From positions 566,606-607,821 of the forward strand of contig NZ_JAGGCS010000002.1 of NCBI RefSeq assembly GCF_022884085.1: a DNA stretch of 41,216 nt. The letters run 5' to 3'. Every line of letters starts with the position of its first letter. Position 1 is the stretch's first letter. The stretch is from Paenirhizobium cremeum. Lineage in GTDB: Bacteria > Pseudomonadota > Alphaproteobacteria > Rhizobiales > Rhizobiaceae. Below are positions 7,677-15,500 of the stretch, piece by piece. Both the position numbers and the translations under genes were made by a program. The notes beneath the pieces were generated by a model. That model searched no databases. It had not been told where the DNA came from and worked only from the letters and a program-made list of their open reading frames with translations.

Positions 7677-8677
7677 TGACCGACGCAAGAAAACTGCATG
7701 ACGAGGCGATCATCGTGGATGGCCTTCAGACCTGCCAGTGGAGCCGGTCGATCTTCGAGGAAATGCGTGCCGGGGGGCTGACAGCCGTCAACGTCTCCTC
7801 CCTTCTTTGGGAGAATTTCCGCGAAGGGATCGGTTACGTTTCCGAGTGGAAGCGCTTTCTGCGCGAGAACGACGACATCATCCGGCCGGTCCGCACCGTC
7901 GCCGACATCCACGCTGCGAAGTCGGAAGGCAAGACCGGCATCATCATCGGCTGGCAGAACACCTCGCCGCTGGAAGACAAGCTCGACTACGTGGAGATCT
8001 TCAAGGATCTCGGTGTCGGCATCATGCAGCTCACCTACAATACCCAGAACTATTCCGGCGCGGGCTATCTGGAAGAGGTCGACAGCGGGCTCACCGGGTT
8101 CGGCAGGGAAGTGCTGGCGGAAATGAACCGCGTCGGCGTGCTCTGCGACCTCAGCCACGTGGGCGACAAGACCAGCGCCGACGTCATTGCCTATTCGAAA
8201 AAGCCGGTCTGCATCTCGCATGTCCTGCCGCGGGCGCTGCGGGACGTCAAACGGAACAAGCCGGACGACCTGTTTCTCGCCTGCGCGGAAAAGGGCGGCC
8301 TGATCGGGGTCAGCCTGTTTGCGCCGGGCCTCGCGGCCGGCAACGACGCGACGGTCGAGGATTACCTGGATGCCATGGCCTATGTGATCGACCTTGTCGG
8401 GGAGGATCATGTCGGGATCGGCACGGACTTCTCGCTCGACCGGCCGCGGCCCGGCCCCTGGCTGCTCTGGGCCAACAAGGACAAGGGCACTGCGCGGACG
8501 CTGACCGAATTCGGCTCCGTGAAGATATCGAAGCCGAAGGGAATCCAGCGGATGACCGAGATGCCGAACCTGACGGCCCGCATGCTGGCACGCGGCTGGA
8601 GCGAGGAACTGGTGCTCAAGCTTCTCGGCAGGAACTGGCTGCGTGTGCTCGACGCGGCCTGGACGCCGATGGCCTGA
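7676..8677 (+). CDS. Peptidase M19 (renal dipeptidase) homologue with altered metal site
   Basis: A 333-residue TIM-barrel protein of the M19 membrane-dipeptidase family, without a signal peptide. The second half is canonical: CDLSHVGDKTS (His161), CISHVLPRAL (His182) and VGIGTDFS (Asp251). The first metal motif, normally DGHND, reads DGLQT at 15-19, so both His and Asp are gone. The usual bridging Glu (GVEGG) is replaced in IIGWQNTS near residue 93. A binuclear zinc centre therefore looks incomplete. M19-like genes also sit in Pseudomonas betaine/dimethylglycine gene clusters (recalled, not checked). The start is ATG 7676, coupled to the previous stop; GTG 7673 is an alternative. Confidence 0.85.
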   Translation: MTDARKLHDEAIIVDGLQTCQWSRSIFEEMRAGGLTAVNVSSLLWENFREGIGYVSEWKRFLRENDDIIRPVRTVADIHAAKSEGKTGIIIGWQNTSPLEDKLDYVEIFKDLGVGIMQLTYNTQNYSGAGYLEEVDSGLTGFGREVLAEMNRVGVLCDLSHVGDKTSADVIAYSKKPVCISHVLPRALRDVKRNKPDDLFLACAEKGGLIGVSLFAPGLAAGNDATVEDYLDAMAYVIDLVGEDHVGIGTDFSLDRPRPGPWLLWANKDKGTARTLTEFGSVKISKPKGIQRMTEMPNLTARMLARGWSEELVLKLLGRNWLRVLDAAWTPMA

Positions 8678-8808
8678 TCTTCTCCGACATGGATTGTCGG
8701 CGGGAAGAAACGGCTTCGGCTAATCGAGCAGGAGGCCGCGTTTGCGGGAACAGGGAACTGCATGGCGACAAAAGAACAAATGCCATGCCTCAAACTGGAG
8801 AGACGGAC
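8678..8808 (+). promoter_or_regulatory. Intercistronic leader with hairpins and a mini-ORF before the binding-protein gene
   Basis: This 131-bp gap is the widest inside module 1. It holds a short hairpin CCGACA-N5-TGTCGG (8684-8700) and a perfect 7-bp stem GCATGGC (8760-8766)/GCCATGC (8782-8788) with a 15-nt A-rich loop. A 16-codon reading frame starts at ATG 8762 behind AGGGA (8752-8756). Its TGA (8810-8812) overlaps the ATG of the binding-protein gene. The second stem buries the mini-ORF start. Such leaders often raise or tune expression of the binding protein relative to its neighbours; that role is inferred. Confidence 0.5.
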
Positions 8809-8812
8809 ATGA
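8762..8812 (+). CDS. Possible 16-residue leader peptide
   Basis: The frame reads MATKEQMPCLKLERRT and ends in a TGA that overlaps the ATG of the periplasmic binding-protein gene in ATGA form. A plausible ribosome site (AGGGA, 5 nt upstream) precedes it. It resembles no known leader peptide. A chance short frame is quite possible, so it is listed mainly for its position and coupling. Confidence 0.3.
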   Translation: MATKEQMPCLKLERRT

Positions 8813-9891
8813 CGATACGCATGCAAAATGGAATTTTGCGGATCTTCCTCCGCGCCGGCATTCTTGCCGCTGGCCTTGCCGCTTTTGCCGGCGCGGCCGA
8901 AGCCCAGGACGCCTCAATCAAGGGAACGGTGAACATCGTCGGTTTTTCTGGCGTCTTTGCCGACAACTATCAGAAGTTCATCATCGCGGCCTTCAAGGAG
9001 AAATATCCCGGCATCGAGGTGACCTATCAGCAGAGCAAGAATTCCGCAGAGACGCTCGCCCTTTTGACGCTTCAGCAGGCCGACCCGAAGATCGATTTGG
9101 CCCTGATTGACGTCTCGGTCGCCATCAAGGCGAACAAGAGCGGTATTTTCGCCAAGCTCGATCCGGCCAAGGTCCCGAGCCTTGCCGAGATGCCGGACTG
9201 GGCCCGCCTCGATGGCGACAAGGCAATCGCCTTCTCTCAGGACAATCTCGCGATCCTTTACAATACCGACAATGTGAAAGAGCCGCCGACGAGCTGGAAC
9301 GACCTGACCGACCCGAAATACAAGGGGAAGATCGCTGCAAAACTCGGCGATACGCGCGGCGTCATCCTGCTGCCGATCCTCGATAAGCTCAAGGGAGCCG
9401 ACTACAAGGACACCGTCGATCCGGCGATCGACATGCTCAAGGAAATCGCCCCGAACGTTTCGACCTGGGAGCCGGCGCCGGATTGCTACGCCGTCGTCCA
9501 GAGCGGGGAGGTGGATCTCTCCATCTGCTGGAACGGCCGCGCGCAATACCTTCACGACACGCAAGGCGGCAAGATCGCTGTTGCCGCGCCGAAGGAAGGC
9601 TCGATCGGCCAGACCAACACAATCGGTCTCGTCGAAAACTCCAGGAATGCCGAGGCGGCACAGCTCTTCATCAACTATGCTCTGGGCACCGAAGCACAGG
9701 CGACGTTCGCCGAGAAGAGCTTCTACGGACCGGTCAATACCAAGGTGACCCTGACGGACGCGGTTGCCGCGCGCATCTATGGCTCCAAGGAGGCCCAGGC
9801 CGCCCAGATGTCGCTCGACTGGAACTTCGTTGCGGACAAATATTCCGCCTGGATCCAGCGCATCAACCGCGAAGTCATCGCGCTCAACTGA
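8809..9891 (+). CDS. ABC transporter substrate-binding protein, PotD/spermidine-putrescine type
   Basis: A 360-residue periplasmic binding protein. A signal peptide (hydrophobic stretch about 12-30, cleavage probably after AEA at 32) precedes a type II binding-protein fold like PotD or Fe3+/polyamine receptors, with features such as IAFSQDNLAILYNTD, PTSWNDLTDPKYKGKI and DLSICWNGRA. The start is ATG 8809 behind GGAGAG (8797-8802). ATG 8785 and 8821 are less likely. It is followed by ATPase and two permease genes, a complete importer. The ligand need not be a polyamine: this subfamily also covers other small cationic or anionic organic compounds. The neighbouring oxygenase and hydrolases suggest that the imported compound is broken down. 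Confidence 0.9.
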   Translation: MTIRMQNGILRIFLRAGILAAGLAAFAGAAEAQDASIKGTVNIVGFSGVFADNYQKFIIAAFKEKYPGIEVTYQQSKNSAETLALLTLQQADPKIDLALIDVSVAIKANKSGIFAKLDPAKVPSLAEMPDWARLDGDKAIAFSQDNLAILYNTDNVKEPPTSWNDLTDPKYKGKIAAKLGDTRGVILLPILDKLKGADYKDTVDPAIDMLKEIAPNVSTWEPAPDCYAVVQSGEVDLSICWNGRAQYLHDTQGGKIAVAAPKEGSIGQTNTIGLVENSRNAEAAQLFINYALGTEAQATFAEKSFYGPVNTKVTLTDAVAARIYGSKEAQAAQMSLDWNFVADKYSAWIQRINREVIALN

Positions 9892-9915
9892 TCTATCTTG
9901 AGGGAAGTGGCCGTC

Positions 9916-10983
9916 ATGGCTGATCATCACGTCATCATCGAAAATCTCGTGAAGACCTATCCAGGCGCCCAGAAGCCTTCCGTGGATCACGTCAGCTTCT
10001 CGCTGCCGCGCGGCGAGATGCTGGCACTGCTCGGGCCTTCCGGCTGCGGCAAGACGACGATCCTGCGCATGATCGCCGGCCTGATCGCTCCCACCTCGGG
10101 TGCGATCAGGCTCGATGGCAGGGACGTTTCCTCCATCCCCGTCTACAAGCGGAACATGGGCATGGTCTTCCAGGCCTATGCCCTGTTTCCCCACATGACG
10201 GTCGCAGAAAACATCTCCTTCGGCCTCGAAATGCGAAAGGTCGGCAGGGCCGAGCGGGAGGAGCGCGTCAGGAAGGCGCTCGACCTCGTCAAGCTTGCCG
10301 GTCTGGGCGAGCGCAAGGTCAGCCAGCTTTCCGGCGGCCAACAGCAGCGCGCGGCGATTGCTCGTTCGCTGGTGATCGAGCCGGAGCTCCTGCTGCTCGA
10401 CGAGCCGCTGTCGAACCTCGATGCGAAACTGCGCGACGAGATGCGCGATGAAATCCGCGACATCCAGGCACGCACCGGCGTGACCTCCATCTTCGTGACC
10501 CATGACCAGGACGAGGCGCTTTCGATGGCCGACCGACTGGCGGTCATGTCGGCTGGAAAACTCGAACAGATCGGAACCCCGCTCGACATCTTCGACCGGC
10601 CGCAGACTGAATTCGTCGCGTCCTTCATCGGTGCGGGAACATTCTTCGAGGGCAAAGTCGCCGGACCGGGCCTTGCGGAGGTCGACGGCCTGCCTCCGAT
10701 TCATTTCGCCGGTGAAGCCGCGGTTGGATCATCGATCAAATTGATGGTGCGGCCCCACCGATTGCTGCTTGCGGGCGATACCAGCCAGCCGAACAGCTTC
10801 AGCGGCGTGGTCGAGCATGTCGTCTATCGCGGCCAGCTCCTGACGCTGAGCGTGCGCTGCGGCGGGCGCTTGCTGCAGGCCGATCTGCCGACGCATGCGG
10901 GTATCCTGCCAAGGAAGGGCGACGATGTCACCCTGACCGTCGCGCCCGACGACGTGACCCTGATCGGTCGGGAGGCCGCATGA
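9916..10983 (+). CDS. ABC transporter ATP-binding protein, PotA-like
   Basis: A 355-residue ATPase of the polyamine/iron-type importer family. It has Walker A GPSGCGKT (40-47), Q-loop VFQAYALFPH, signature LSGGQQQR (138-145), Walker B LLLLDEP (158-164) and H-loop VTHDQDEAL. A C-terminal TOBE-like regulatory domain follows, which is usual for PotA/UgpC-type subunits. ATG 9916 is chosen over TTG 9898 because AGGGAAG (9901-9907) is correctly spaced. The stop overlaps the next gene's ATG (ATGA). Confidence 0.92.
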   Translation: MADHHVIIENLVKTYPGAQKPSVDHVSFSLPRGEMLALLGPSGCGKTTILRMIAGLIAPTSGAIRLDGRDVSSIPVYKRNMGMVFQAYALFPHMTVAENISFGLEMRKVGRAEREERVRKALDLVKLAGLGERKVSQLSGGQQQRAAIARSLVIEPELLLLDEPLSNLDAKLRDEMRDEIRDIQARTGVTSIFVTHDQDEALSMADRLAVMSAGKLEQIGTPLDIFDRPQTEFVASFIGAGTFFEGKVAGPGLAEVDGLPPIHFAGEAAVGSSIKLMVRPHRLLLAGDTSQPNSFSGVVEHVVYRGQLLTLSVRCGGRLLQADLPTHAGILPRKGDDVTLTVAPDDVTLIGREAA

Positions 10984-11861
10984 GCGCCGCCGTGACAGCG
11001 CCTGCGAGCGGCGCGCCGACCACCTCGCGGGGCATCCTGCTGCTTCTGCTTCTGCCCGGCCTCGTCGCGCTGGTCATCACCTTCCTGCTGCCGCTCCTTT
11101 GGCTATTGCGCGCCTCATTCGCCTCTTCGGCCGTGGGAGCGTTGAGCGGCGGCGACTGGACATGGGAAGCTTACACCACCGTCCTGTTCGATCCGTTCTA
11201 CTGGCGGGTAGCCTGGAATACTCTGGTTCTCGGCTTCAATGTCGCGATCTTCGCCGTGATCCTGTCCTATCCGATCGCGCTTTTCCTTGCCCGGACCCAA
11301 AGCCGCTTTCGGGGTGTGCTGACGGCGCTTGCTGTGGCCCCCCTGCTGACATCGTCGGTCGTGCGGACCTATGGCTGGATGGTGATTCTCGGAGACCGGG
11401 GCGTCATCAACAGCACGCTGCAGTCGCTGTCGCTCACCGATGGCGTCATCCGCCTCACCAACAACAGCTTCGGCGCTACCGTCGCGCTGATCGAAATCCT
11501 GATGCCCTATGCGATCCTCGCCATGCTCAGCGGCTTCGGCCGATTGAACGTTCAACTGGAGGAGGCGGCCGCGATGCTCGGGGCCAACCGGCTCAAGGTG
11601 TTCACACGCATCGTCCTGCCGCTCAGCCTGCCCGGCGTGCTGACGGCGGCGCTCCTCGTCTTCGTGCTGGCGATCTCCTCCTTCGTGACGCCTCGGCTGA
11701 TGGGGGGAGGGCGCGTCTTCGTGCTCGGCACGGAAGTCTTCAACGAGGCGACGGTGACGCTCAACTGGCCGCTGGCCGCGGCGCTTTCGGTCATGCTGCT
11801 CGTGCTGTTCAGCAGCATTATCCTTCTCTACCAGCGTGCGCTGCGCGCGCTCGAAGTGTGA
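10980..11861 (+). CDS. ABC transporter permease, PotB-like
   Basis: A 293-residue inner-membrane permease with about six transmembrane segments. The first is LLLLLLPGLVALVITFLLPL. The cytoplasmic coupling loop (EEAAAMLGANRLKVFTRIVLPLSLPG) carries the EAA motif that docks on the ATPase. The sequence resembles PotB-type permeases. The ATG overlaps the ATPase stop. It is expected to form a heterodimer with the next product. Confidence 0.92.
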   Translation: MSAAVTAPASGAPTTSRGILLLLLLPGLVALVITFLLPLLWLLRASFASSAVGALSGGDWTWEAYTTVLFDPFYWRVAWNTLVLGFNVAIFAVILSYPIALFLARTQSRFRGVLTALAVAPLLTSSVVRTYGWMVILGDRGVINSTLQSLSLTDGVIRLTNNSFGATVALIEILMPYAILAMLSGFGRLNVQLEEAAAMLGANRLKVFTRIVLPLSLPGVLTAALLVFVLAISSFVTPRLMGGGRVFVLGTEVFNEATVTLNWPLAAALSVMLLVLFSSIILLYQRALRALEV

Positions 11862-11869
11862 GGCCGGCC

Positions 11870-12664
11870 ATGCAGAACTCCTCGATCCTCGGTCGCGTCG
11901 CCTGGAACACGCTGATCGCGCTGCTTTATCTTTTCCTGCTGGCGCCGATCGTCATCGTCTTCATCATCTCATTCGACACGCGCCAGTATCTCGCTTTTCC
12001 GCCGGAGAGCTTCTCGTTCGGATCCTATGTGAAGGTCTTCGAGAATGCGAAGTTCATCTCGGCCTTCTGGCGGAGCCTGGCGATCGGCGCGATTGTCGGC
12101 ATCGTGTCGGTTTCGGCCGGCATGCTCCTGTCGTTGTCGCTGGTGCGCTACACGTTCCGCGGCAAGGCGGCGGTGAATTTCCTCATCCTCGCGCCCTTCC
12201 TCGTGCCGCACATCGTGCTGGCCGTCGGCATCATGCTGGTGATCGCGCCGATCGGCCTGCTCGACAGCTATCCCGGCATCATACTCGCCCATCTTGGCAT
12301 CACGATCCCCTACACGGTACGAACGATCACCATGAGCCTGATGGCGGTCGACACGCGGGTGGAAGAGGCGGCGCTGGTGCACGGGGCCTCTCCGGCCATG
12401 GTATTCTGGCGCGTCACCCTGCCGCTGGTGCGTCCCGGCCTGATCGCCGGTGCCGTGATCGCGTTCCTCATCTCCTTCGACGAGGCGACGATTTCGCTCT
12501 TCATTGTTTCGGTCAAGGCGTCCACGCTGCCGACCGAGATCTATCACTATCTGGAATATTCGACCGACCCGCAGATCGCCGCCCTTTCCGTCATCCTGAT
12601 CCTCATCTCGATTGGCGTCGTGGTCGCGGTCGAAAGACTGGTCGGCCTGCGCAGGGCGATATGA
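11870..12664 (+). CDS. ABC transporter permease, PotC-like
   Basis: A 264-residue permease, the second membrane subunit of the polyamine-type importer. It has an N-terminal membrane segment (ALLYLFLLAPIVIVFIISF) and the extracytoplasmic DTRQYLAFPPESFSF loop typical of PotC. The EAA loop is VEEAALVHGASPAMVFWRVTLPLVRPG. The frame is open further upstream, but the ATG at 11870 follows the previous stop by 8 nt and gives the usual PotC length. Confidence 0.92.
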   Translation: MQNSSILGRVAWNTLIALLYLFLLAPIVIVFIISFDTRQYLAFPPESFSFGSYVKVFENAKFISAFWRSLAIGAIVGIVSVSAGMLLSLSLVRYTFRGKAAVNFLILAPFLVPHIVLAVGIMLVIAPIGLLDSYPGIILAHLGITIPYTVRTITMSLMAVDTRVEEAALVHGASPAMVFWRVTLPLVRPGLIAGAVIAFLISFDEATISLFIVSVKASTLPTEIYHYLEYSTDPQIAALSVILILISIGVVVAVERLVGLRRAI

Positions 12665-12671
12665 GGTCGCT

Positions 12672-14165
12672 GTGACAATTGTCGAAACAACGGGCGGTCC
12701 CGTCGAGGGGTTTCGGGAAAACGGATATCACGTCTTTCTCGGGGTTCCCTATGCTGCGCCTGTCACGCCTGAACGGCGCTTCGCGGCGCCGCAGCCGGTG
12801 CCCCGATGGTTCGGCATCCGCTCGGCAACGACACTCAGCGCAGTCTGTCCGCAGATCCCGACCTACGGTCCCGTGGGCAAGGCGGCCGCATCGAGACTGG
12901 AATTCGGCACGGACTTCCTGACGGTCAATATCCGGACGCCGTCCGTTACCGGCTCCGCTCCTGTCCTCGTCTGGATCCATGGCGGCGGCTACGCCGTCGG
13001 TTCGGCGAACGAGGCCGTTCTGCAAAGCGGCGCCTTTGCGGCCAGTGGCATCGTCGAGGTCACCGTGAACTACCGGCTGGGTGCGCTCGGCTTCCTGCAT
13101 CTGAACGACGGTTCGCCGGACAATCGCGGCCTGCTCGACCAGATCGCCGCACTTCAATGGGTGCGCGACAACATCGAGGCCTTCGGCGGCGACCCGAGGC
13201 GTGTCACCTTCGCGGGCCGCTCTGCCGGTGGCTTCGCGATTGCCGCGGTCATGGCCATGCCGGCGGCGCATGGTCTCTTCGCCAGGGCGATGCCGCAAAG
13301 CGGAGCGAGCACCGGCATTTCCACGATGGACGATGCGCAGAAGCTCAATCGTCGCATGCTCGACTCTCTGCAGGTGACCGAGGCCGAGCTTCACGAACTC
13401 TCCTTCGAGGCCCTGCTGGTTGCGCAGCGCGATCTCTGCAACGAATCCTACGAGCGACACGATTTCGATCGCGATGGTTCCGCGTCGATGCTGGGCGTAC
13501 CCTTCGTCCCGGTCATCGACGGCGTCTCGCTTCCTCGGCATCCGGAAGCAGCCGCGGCAGGCGGCGAAACGGTCGCCGTGCCGATGATGATCGGCTGCAC
13601 GACCGGCGAATACGTGACCCATGCGACGGCGCAGCCAGACATGGATTTCGAGATCGCCGCAGGCCTGCTGCACGAACGCGTACGACCGATGGGGCTGACC
13701 GGCACCGAAATCGTCGAGCGCTACCGTCAGGCGCTTCCGGATCATTCTCCACGCGGCATCTGGAGGGCCGTCGGAGGCGATCTTGTCTTCCAGAACCCGG
13801 CGACGCGTTTCGCACGGCTGCATGCGATCCGCCAGCCCGTTTACAAATACCTATACGGGCCGATCGAGCCGGATGAGCTCGGGGCGCCGCACGGCGCCGA
13901 AGTCGGCGAGGTCTGGTACCGGCGCGGCATGGACGTCAGCCATCTGCCAATGCGGCAGGCCGTCACCCAACCGGATTTCGCGACGGCTGTTCACGATGTC
14001 TGGGTTTCCTTCATTCGCGACGAGCTGCCGCAGTCGCCGGCCGGTGACTGGCCTTGCTATTCCGCCTTGCAGCCAGAGGTGCTCCATATGGATAGCGGGG
14101 ATTTTCGTGTCGTCTCCGACCCCTTCGATGGGCGTATCGCGCTTTGGAGCGCGGCGAGCGCGTGA
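12672..14165 (+). CDS. Type B carboxylesterase
   Basis: A 497-residue alpha/beta-hydrolase of the carboxylesterase/cholinesterase/para-nitrobenzyl esterase family, apparently cytoplasmic (no signal peptide). The oxyanion-hole motif is HGGGY (103-107). The nucleophile elbow is GRSAG (182-186, Ser184), with Arg replacing the common Glu of GESAG. A Glu in the GCTTGEYVTHA segment and a His in GAPHGAEVGEVWY fit the remaining triad members. It would hydrolyse an ester, carbamate or amide. The GTG start at 12672 follows the permease stop by 7 nt with only a weak GAGG ahead. It ends the structural part of module 1. Confidence 0.88.
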   Translation: MTIVETTGGPVEGFRENGYHVFLGVPYAAPVTPERRFAAPQPVPRWFGIRSATTLSAVCPQIPTYGPVGKAAASRLEFGTDFLTVNIRTPSVTGSAPVLVWIHGGGYAVGSANEAVLQSGAFAASGIVEVTVNYRLGALGFLHLNDGSPDNRGLLDQIAALQWVRDNIEAFGGDPRRVTFAGRSAGGFAIAAVMAMPAAHGLFARAMPQSGASTGISTMDDAQKLNRRMLDSLQVTEAELHELSFEALLVAQRDLCNESYERHDFDRDGSASMLGVPFVPVIDGVSLPRHPEAAAAGGETVAVPMMIGCTTGEYVTHATAQPDMDFEIAAGLLHERVRPMGLTGTEIVERYRQALPDHSPRGIWRAVGGDLVFQNPATRFARLHAIRQPVYKYLYGPIEPDELGAPHGAEVGEVWYRRGMDVSHLPMRQAVTQPDFATAVHDVWVSFIRDELPQSPAGDWPCYSALQPEVLHMDSGDFRVVSDPFDGRIALWSAASA

Positions 14166-14299
14166 AAAGGATCGCACGACCGCTCAAACCGAGAAGCGCC
14201 CGTTCTCAACCGGACTGGTCTGCCAAGGATAACATGGCTATACCAACCACGTTGACGAATGCTGGAATGTCACTCGTAAGAGCGAAGACGGGAAACCCT

Positions 14300-15235
14300 A
14301 TGCCTCCGGAATATCTTGATACGCGGCAATTGGAGGCTTTCGTGGCCGTGATGTCCATCGGCAGCATGACGGGTGCCGCCAGGGCGCTTGGAAAATCCCA
14401 GCCGGTGGTGACGAGGCTTATCCAGGAACTGGAGCAGGAACTGGGTTTCCCGGTCCTGCATCGCAACGGGCCGCGGATCGCACCGACAGAACAGGGGGTC
14501 GCCTTCTTCTCGCAGGCAGAGCTGTTCCTCAGCGGGCTGCGCACCATCAGCGAAAGGGCCAGGCAAATCGAGACGGCCCAGGCGAAGGCGGTGGAACTTG
14601 CATCGATCCCGGCGATCGCCGCGAGCGTGATCCCGCTTGCGTTGCAGGAGTTGCCAGCGGAACTCTTTCCCGAACATGTCCATGTGCAGAGCATCGCTTC
14701 GGAGAATGTCGTTCAGGCGGTTCTGGCGCGCACGGCCGATGTGGGCGTCGCCAGCCTGCCGCTCGACAATCCGGGGATCGATGTCCACTGGATAGGGGAG
14801 GTGCCGTGCGTGGCCATCGTGGCCGCTGGCGACGAACTGGCGGGGAAGGACGTGCTGCAACCGGCCGACCTGCACGGCCGCCGGCTGATCGCCTCGGCAA
14901 ATCCGTACCGGCTGCGGATGCGGATCGATCGCGCATTCGCCGAACATGGCATCCAGCCGGGCGGTATCATCGACAGCAACGCCACCTATGTCTCGCTTTC
15001 GCTGGCGCGCGGGGGGCTTGGAGTGGCAATCGTCGAATCGGTTACCCTGAGCGGGCTGCCGATCAAGGACGTCTCTGTCATCCCCCTGAGCTTCCATGTC
15101 CCGTTCCATTGGGGCGTGATTACGGCGACGGGACTTCCGCTCTCTGCGACCGTCCAGCGATTGATCGATGCGATCGAGCATCAGGCATCGAAGCTGACCA
15201 GATTTATCAAGTACGACAGCCTGCCGAGCCTATAG
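14300..15235 (+). CDS. LysR-family regulator 1
   Basis: A 311-residue LysR-type regulator. The winged helix-turn-helix occupies about residues 7-65 (LEAFVAVMSIGSMTGAARAL then SQPVVTRLIQELE), followed by a two-lobe effector domain. The frame is open back to about 14144, but the family alignment and length favour ATG 14300; ATG 14234 or 14267 are possible. It is transcribed in the same direction as module 1 and closes it, unlike the usual divergent LysR layout. It is a close paralogue of the next regulator (36 of 58 identical residues across the DNA-binding domain), so the two may recognise similar operators or effectors. Confidence 0.9.
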   Translation: MPPEYLDTRQLEAFVAVMSIGSMTGAARALGKSQPVVTRLIQELEQELGFPVLHRNGPRIAPTEQGVAFFSQAELFLSGLRTISERARQIETAQAKAVELASIPAIAASVIPLALQELPAELFPEHVHVQSIASENVVQAVLARTADVGVASLPLDNPGIDVHWIGEVPCVAIVAAGDELAGKDVLQPADLHGRRLIASANPYRLRMRIDRAFAEHGIQPGGIIDSNATYVSLSLARGGLGVAIVESVTLSGLPIKDVSVIPLSFHVPFHWGVITATGLPLSATVQRLIDAIEHQASKLTRFIKYDSLPSL

Positions 15236-15276
15236 GCGTGACGATGGTTGCCGCCAGACGGTGACATCCAACTTTG

Positions 15277-15335
15277 AAACCGACGCAAGATGCCGGGCGT
15301 AACCAATGGTTGCGTCCGGCATCTTTCGTTGGTTT
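15277..15335. repeat. Long intergenic inverted repeat
   Basis: The left arm AAACCGACGCAAGATGCCGG (15277-15296) pairs with 15316-15335 with two mismatches in 20. The 19-nt centre is itself partly palindromic (AACC-AAT-GGTT). No T-tract follows, so it is not a standard intrinsic terminator. It lies between the two LysR genes and separates the modules. It may be a single copy of a REP- or RIME-like intergenic element, or a structured terminator or attenuator. Confidence 0.7.
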
Positions 15336-15500
15336 GAGCGCGTTGACCGATCTACGGAGGCTCCGAAAGCCAGGCCGGCGTCCGAATACCGAATCCCGAA
15401 GCACCTTTTTTAGGCAGGATTTTCTATTGCCTCAAACTTCATTATGCATTAAACGAATTGACATAGATCAATGCTGCAATTTGCGCATTATGGGTTGGCG

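Noticed and set aside
8684..8700. CCGACA/TGTCGG hairpin as a terminator after the M19 gene
   Set aside because: Only six pairs and no T-tract; the downstream importer genes are probably on the same transcript.
8914..10704. 596-codon minus-strand frame
   Set aside because: Runs antisense across two recognised ABC transporter genes; composition shadow.
14144..14299. N-terminal extension of LysR regulator 1
   Set aside because: LysR proteins begin a few residues before the helix-turn-helix; the extra 52 residues are basic and unconserved-looking, and the ATG at 14300 fits the family length.
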